A DNA stretch of 64,000 nt, from NCBI GenBank assembly GCA_020850355.1, contig JADZEX010000018.1, forward strand, positions 1-64,000. The letters are read 5' to 3'. The stretch comes from Fimbriimonadaceae bacterium (lineage in GTDB: Bacteria > Armatimonadota > UBA10988). A model generated the notes under the pieces. It did not search any database, had not been told where the DNA came from, and worked only from the letters and a program-made list of their open reading frames with translations. This document shows positions 60,826 through 64,000 of the stretch, piece by piece; position 1 is the stretch's first letter; each line of letters starts with the position of its first letter. The translations under genes and the position numbers were made by a program.

Positions 60826-62586
60826 GTGTCTGGCATCTTGCTGGTGGTGGTCCTCTCGGCGGTGATTCTGGCCGTCGCCTACCGCACCTACGGGCGGCTC
60901 TTGGCGCGTCTGCTGCGGCTCGACCCGCAGGCCGTCACCCCGGCGGTCGAGCTCCGCGACGAGGTCGACTACCTGCCGATCGAGCCAAAGTTCCTGCTCG
61001 GCCAGCACTTCTCCGCAATCGCCGCCGCCGGGCCGATCGTCGGGCCGATTCTGGCCGGCGTGATGTTCGGCTGGGGGCCGGCCTTGATCTGGATCCTGGT
61101 CGGCTGCGTCTTCATCGGCGGGGTGCATGACCTGACCGCCCTGGTGGCCTCGGTGCGGCACCGCGCCTGCTCCATCGCCGAGGTCGTCAAGGAGCACATG
61201 ACCCACCGCTCCTACCTGCTGTTCCTGGCCTTCGTCTGGATCGCCCTGGTCTACATCATCGTCGCCTTCACCGACATCACGGCGGCCTCGTTCGTCGGGG
61301 CGCAGGTGCTCGACAACGGCCAGCGCGTCACCGGCGGCGGGATCGCCACCTCGTCGCTGCTCTACCTGGCGCTGCCCATTGTGATGGGGTTGCTGCTGCG
61401 CTACACCAAGCTCAGCCTGAACGCCGCGACCTGGATCTTCCTGCCGCTGGTCGGCGTCGCCATCTGGGTCGGGCAGTACCTCCCGTTCGACGTCACCAGC
61501 CTGATCCAGGGCCTGCGGCCAGGCCTCGACCCGCGGGCCGCCGAGGAGTTGGCGCACAAGGCCTGGGACGTCGGGTTGCTGGGCTATTGCTTCGTCGCCG
61601 CGGTGGTCCCGATGTGGTTGTTGCTGCAGCCCCGCGGGCATCTCGGCGGGTACTTCCTGTACGTCGCCCTGGGCGGCAGCGCGCTGGGGCTGGTCTTCGG
61701 CGGGCAGCAGATCGCCTACCCGGCGTTCACCGGTTGGGAGACCCCGAAGGGCGACAGCCTCTTCCCGATGCTCTTCATCACCATCGCCTGCGGTGCCTGC
61801 TCGGGCTTCCACAGCATCATCGCCTCGGGGACGACCTCCAAACAACTGCGTCTGGAGACCGACGCCAAACCGATTGCCTACGGCGCGATGCTGCTGGAGG
61901 GACTGGTGGCGGTGGTCTCGCTGTCTTGCGTGATGATCCTGGCCCAGGGCGACAAGCTGCTGACCGACCCGAAGCCGAACTTCATCTACGCGCGCGGCAT
62001 CGGGAGTTTCCTGGAAGTACTCGGCATCCCGGCGGCGCTCGGCGTGTCGTTCGCCCTGATGGCCTTCACGACATTTGTCTACGACACGCTTGATGTCTGC
62101 ACGCGGTTGGGACGTTACATCATCGAGGAGCTGCTGCACCTGCGCAGCAAGGCCGGCCGGGTGCTCTGCACCGCGCTGACCGCCGGGGCGCCCCTGCTGT
62201 TCGTGACGCGCACCACGCTCGACCCGAAAGGCAACGCGATCCCGGTCTGGAAGACCTTCTGGGCGCTGTTCGGGGCCAGCAACCAGTTGCTGGCGGCGTT
62301 GACCCTGCTGGGCGTGACCGTCTGGCTGTGGCGCACGCGGCGCGAGCGGTGGGTCTGGCTGGTGACCGGTGTGCCGACGGTGCTGATGTATTGCATGAGC
62401 GTCTGGGCGCTGGTCGCGATGATCGGCAAGGAGTTCGCCGGCGGGCTGACCAGCAACCCGGTGCCCTGGGTGGCGGTGGTGCTGGTGGCGCTGGCGGCGC
62501 TGATGCTGGTCGAAGCGGTGCTGATCTTCGTCGGTGACGGCGGCCGCGGCCGTCCCACCGGCGACGAGCTGGCCGTGCCGGCCTGA
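60826..62586 (+). CDS. cstA: CstA-type carbon starvation / peptide or pyruvate transporter
   Basis: A 586-residue polytopic protein with about 15 spans. FLLGQHFSAIAAAGPIVGP and GGVHDLTALVASVRH match CstA, as does a later GFHSIIASGTTSKQL. CstA proteins carry peptides or pyruvate when carbon is short. GTG 60826 is used because AGGAG is well placed; the frame upstream would overlap the sulfatase. Confidence 0.92.
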   Translation: MSGILLVVVLSAVILAVAYRTYGRLLARLLRLDPQAVTPAVELRDEVDYLPIEPKFLLGQHFSAIAAAGPIVGPILAGVMFGWGPALIWILVGCVFIGGVHDLTALVASVRHRACSIAEVVKEHMTHRSYLLFLAFVWIALVYIIVAFTDITAASFVGAQVLDNGQRVTGGGIATSSLLYLALPIVMGLLLRYTKLSLNAATWIFLPLVGVAIWVGQYLPFDVTSLIQGLRPGLDPRAAEELAHKAWDVGLLGYCFVAAVVPMWLLLQPRGHLGGYFLYVALGGSALGLVFGGQQIAYPAFTGWETPKGDSLFPMLFITIACGACSGFHSIIASGTTSKQLRLETDAKPIAYGAMLLEGLVAVVSLSCVMILAQGDKLLTDPKPNFIYARGIGSFLEVLGIPAALGVSFALMAFTTFVYDTLDVCTRLGRYIIEELLHLRSKAGRVLCTALTAGAPLLFVTRTTLDPKGNAIPVWKTFWALFGASNQLLAALTLLGVTVWLWRTRRERWVWLVTGVPTVLMYCMSVWALVAMIGKEFAGGLTSNPVPWVAVVLVALAALMLVEAVLIFVGDGGRGRPTGDELAVPA

Positions 62587-62592
62587 CAGCCC

Positions 62593-62621
62593 TTGCGGCC
62601 AGGCCGGGCGGCGGCTAGAAT
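62593..62621 (+). promoter_or_regulatory. Sigma-70-type promoter for the right-edge lipoprotein
   Basis: TTGCGG (62593-62598) and TAGAAT (62616-62621), spacer 17 bases. The -10 is five of six. The start lies 14 bases further at ATG 62635. Confidence 0.65.
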
Positions 62622-62634
62622 CGGAGCGGGGACG

Positions 62635-64000
62635 ATGATGCTGAAGCGTCTGCTGAAGATGGTCCTGGGCCTGTCGCTGCTGGCGCTGCTGAGCGCCTGC
62701 GGGGAGGGCGTCGCCGGGTCGCAGCGCGAGACCCGTAACGAGCAGAGCATCAGCGACAACACTCAACTCGCCGACGGCTCGCGCGGCGAGACCGGCAAGG
62801 CCGCCCAGCAGGACACCACGCCCCGGCTGCCGCTGCTGCGCGACCTGCAGATCCGCGGTGAGACGGCCTACGCCCTGCTGCCCGAGGCGCTCGCGCTGGT
62901 CAGCCTGGCCGACCCGGCGAAGCCCGTGCTGGTCAGCCGCCAAGTGGTCGCCAAGACGCCGCGGCGGCTGGTCTTGGACGGTCCCCACGCGTTCATCGCC
63001 TGCGACGCCGGGGGTCTGCAGGTGGTCGCCGTCGGGCAGCCCCTGAAGCTCAGCGTGGTCGGCACCTACGCCCCACAGGCCGGCAGCGTCAGCGCCGTGG
63101 CCGTGCGCAACGGCCTGGCCGTGGTGCTGATCCCAGGCACCGGCGCCGCTGTGCTGGACGTCAGCGACCCGGCCCAGCCGCAGGAGCTGAAGGTGGTGCC
63201 GCTGAAGGGTACCCTCAGCGATGTCGCCATCGGCGATGACCGGGCGCTGGTGCTGGGCACCGAGCTGAGCCTGATCAGTCTCAGCAAGCCGAAGGAAGCG
63301 GCGGTCGTCGGGACCTGGTCGCTGAAAGAAGCGCTTTGGGCGCTGGCCCCGCGCGACGGCTTCACCGCGCTGCTCGGCGCCGGGGGCCTGCGGCTGCTCA
63401 ACCTGACGGTCCCCGAACGCCCGCAGCGCACCGCCGAGTTGACGCTGGCCGCCTTGGATAGCGCCCTGACGCCCGCACCCGTCGAGACGGCCGCCGCCGG
63501 ACACGCCTCGGGGGCCGCGCTGATCAATGTCGAGGAAGCCCCCGCCAAGGAGCCGGCCTCCGCCGCCAGCGCCGACGCGGCAGCCGCCCCCGGCACCAGC
63601 GCCAGCCCGGCCACTGCGGCCACCCCTGGGGCGGCCCAGCCAGCGGCCGCCGCCGACCCGGCCAAGGCGGCGACGCCGGCCGAAGCACCGTTCGCACCGC
63701 GGCTGGTGGCGGCCGGCGAGCGGCTCTTCGTGTTGCGCAGCGAGACGCTGGACGCCGTGCTGGTGGTCGACACCAAGCAACTCCGGCCGGCCTGGCGGCT
63801 GAGCGGGGCCCCTCAGCCGCGCTGCCTGGCGGTGGCCGGCGACTTGCTGGCCGTCGGCCAGTTCGACGGCGAGCTGAGCCTTTGGCGGCTCGGCGCCGAG
63901 GCCCCCACGCGGCTCGGCAGCCTGGCCCTGGCGAACCAGGAGCCGGCCAATCCACCCGCCGCCGCGACCCCCGCCCCGCCCGCGCCGAAGGAGTCCGTCG
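62635..64000 (+). CDS. Lipoprotein with LVIVD-like propeller repeats (runs off right edge)
   Basis: An open frame of 455 codons with no stop in the window. The signal and lipobox are LALLSAC with Cys22. LVIVD-like repeats follow, such as LVSLADPAKPVLVS and VLDVSDPAQPQELK, consistent with a beta-propeller. A long Ala/Pro/Ser/Thr-rich low-complexity linker lies at about residues 280-345, then more propeller-like sequence. Start may be 62635 or 62638 (ATG ATG). GGAGCGGGG is the ribosome site. Function unknown; likely a surface binding protein. Confidence 0.75.
   Translation, partial: MMLKRLLKMVLGLSLLALLSACGEGVAGSQRETRNEQSISDNTQLADGSRGETGKAAQQDTTPRLPLLRDLQIRGETAYALLPEALALVSLADPAKPVLVSRQVVAKTPRRLVLDGPHAFIACDAGGLQVVAVGQPLKLSVVGTYAPQAGSVSAVAVRNGLAVVLIPGTGAAVLDVSDPAQPQELKVVPLKGTLSDVAIGDDRALVLGTELSLISLSKPKEAAVVGTWSLKEALWALAPRDGFTALLGAGGLRLLNLTVPERPQRTAELTLAALDSALTPAPVETAAAGHASGAALINVEEAPAKEPASAASADAAAAPGTSASPATAATPGAAQPAAAADPAKAATPAEAPFAPRLVAAGERLFVLRSETLDAVLVVDTKQLRPAWRLSGAPQPRCLAVAGDLLAVGQFDGELSLWRLGAEAPTRLGSLALANQEPANPPAAATPAPPAPKESV

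Noticed and set aside
60700-63780. Open frame of 1026 codons on the minus strand opposite cstA
   Set aside because: Gln/Arg/Gly-rich translation with no family resemblance; it is the antisense shadow of cstA and the lipoprotein caused by high GC.
1-64000. tRNA, rRNA, CRISPR arrays, DnaA boxes and riboswitches
   Set aside because: No tRNA-like arms, no regularly spaced repeats and no TTATCCACA-type boxes were seen by eye; a covariance-model search could still find a short RNA.

Overview
This is a high-GC (about 70%), gene-dense bacterial chromosome segment. Genes lie in long co-directional runs with stop/start overlaps of the ATGA or GTGA type, and no gene-free stretch exceeds 300 bases. A Ccm-type cytochrome c maturation set, Tat-exported enzymes, lipoproteins and a PEP-CTERM protein point to a diderm. 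The mix of Gfo/Idh/MocA oxidoreductases, uroporphyrinogen-decarboxylase-like proteins, DinB proteins, a heparinase, a sulfatase, an MlrC-type M81 protein and a ceramidase-like hydrolase is typical of carbohydrate-degrading environmental lineages such as Armatimonadota or Planctomycetota. That placement is inference; no rRNA or other phylogenetic marker is present. No tRNA, rRNA or CRISPR array was seen.

Layout. 1-120: the first codons of an IS1182-type transposase, cut by the window edge. 120-8452: a Tat-exported oxidoreductase, gmk-coaBC, an NAL-type aldolase with a GHL10-like glycosidase, a UroD-like protein and a lipoprotein. 8581-10638: a heparinase II/III-type lyase. 24228-10650 (minus strand): one apparent 13.6 kb operon, ald-ccmABC(D)EF-Met8-like-hemA-ccsA-like-moeZ-like-radical SAM-Lgt-like-four zinc-ribbon membrane proteins, behind a TTGACA promoter. 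It joins heme synthesis and cytochrome c maturation to a radical SAM protein of the tetraether-lipid-synthase type. 24403-25368: a PEP-CTERM protein. 33116-25365 (minus): MlrC-like, amidohydrolase, SDR, cation/proton antiporter, oxidoreductase, beta-lactamase-fold hydrolase and MBL-fold hydrolase. 39894-33223 (minus): a six-gene uncharacterised membrane cassette containing a DUF6754-like protein, followed by a ceramidase-like protein and a purine-type permease. 40067-45120 (plus): a small membrane protein, a secreted HExxH metallopeptidase, a propeller protein and a helical protein. 49241-45074 (minus): MoxR-DUF58-transglutaminase. 49400-55425 (plus): DUF177-rpmF-plsX-fabH-fabD-fabG-acpP-fabF. 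55569-59377 (plus): UroD-like, two DinB proteins, polysaccharide deacetylase and oxidoreductase. Then a minus-strand sulfatase, cstA, and a lipoprotein cut by the right edge.

The points most worth following are: three ParB-type parS sites (one perfect 16-mer at 3315 and two inside a 54-bp tandem repeat at 55444-55548), which suggest an origin-proximal location; the Tes-like radical SAM gene translationally coupled to a divergent Lgt homolog and followed by four zinc-ribbon membrane proteins; a CcmE with a heme-binding Cys but without the usual Tyr; and the DUF6754-containing membrane cassette. Eight promoter-like sequences with 17-18 bp spacers are consistent with ordinary sigma-70 transcription.
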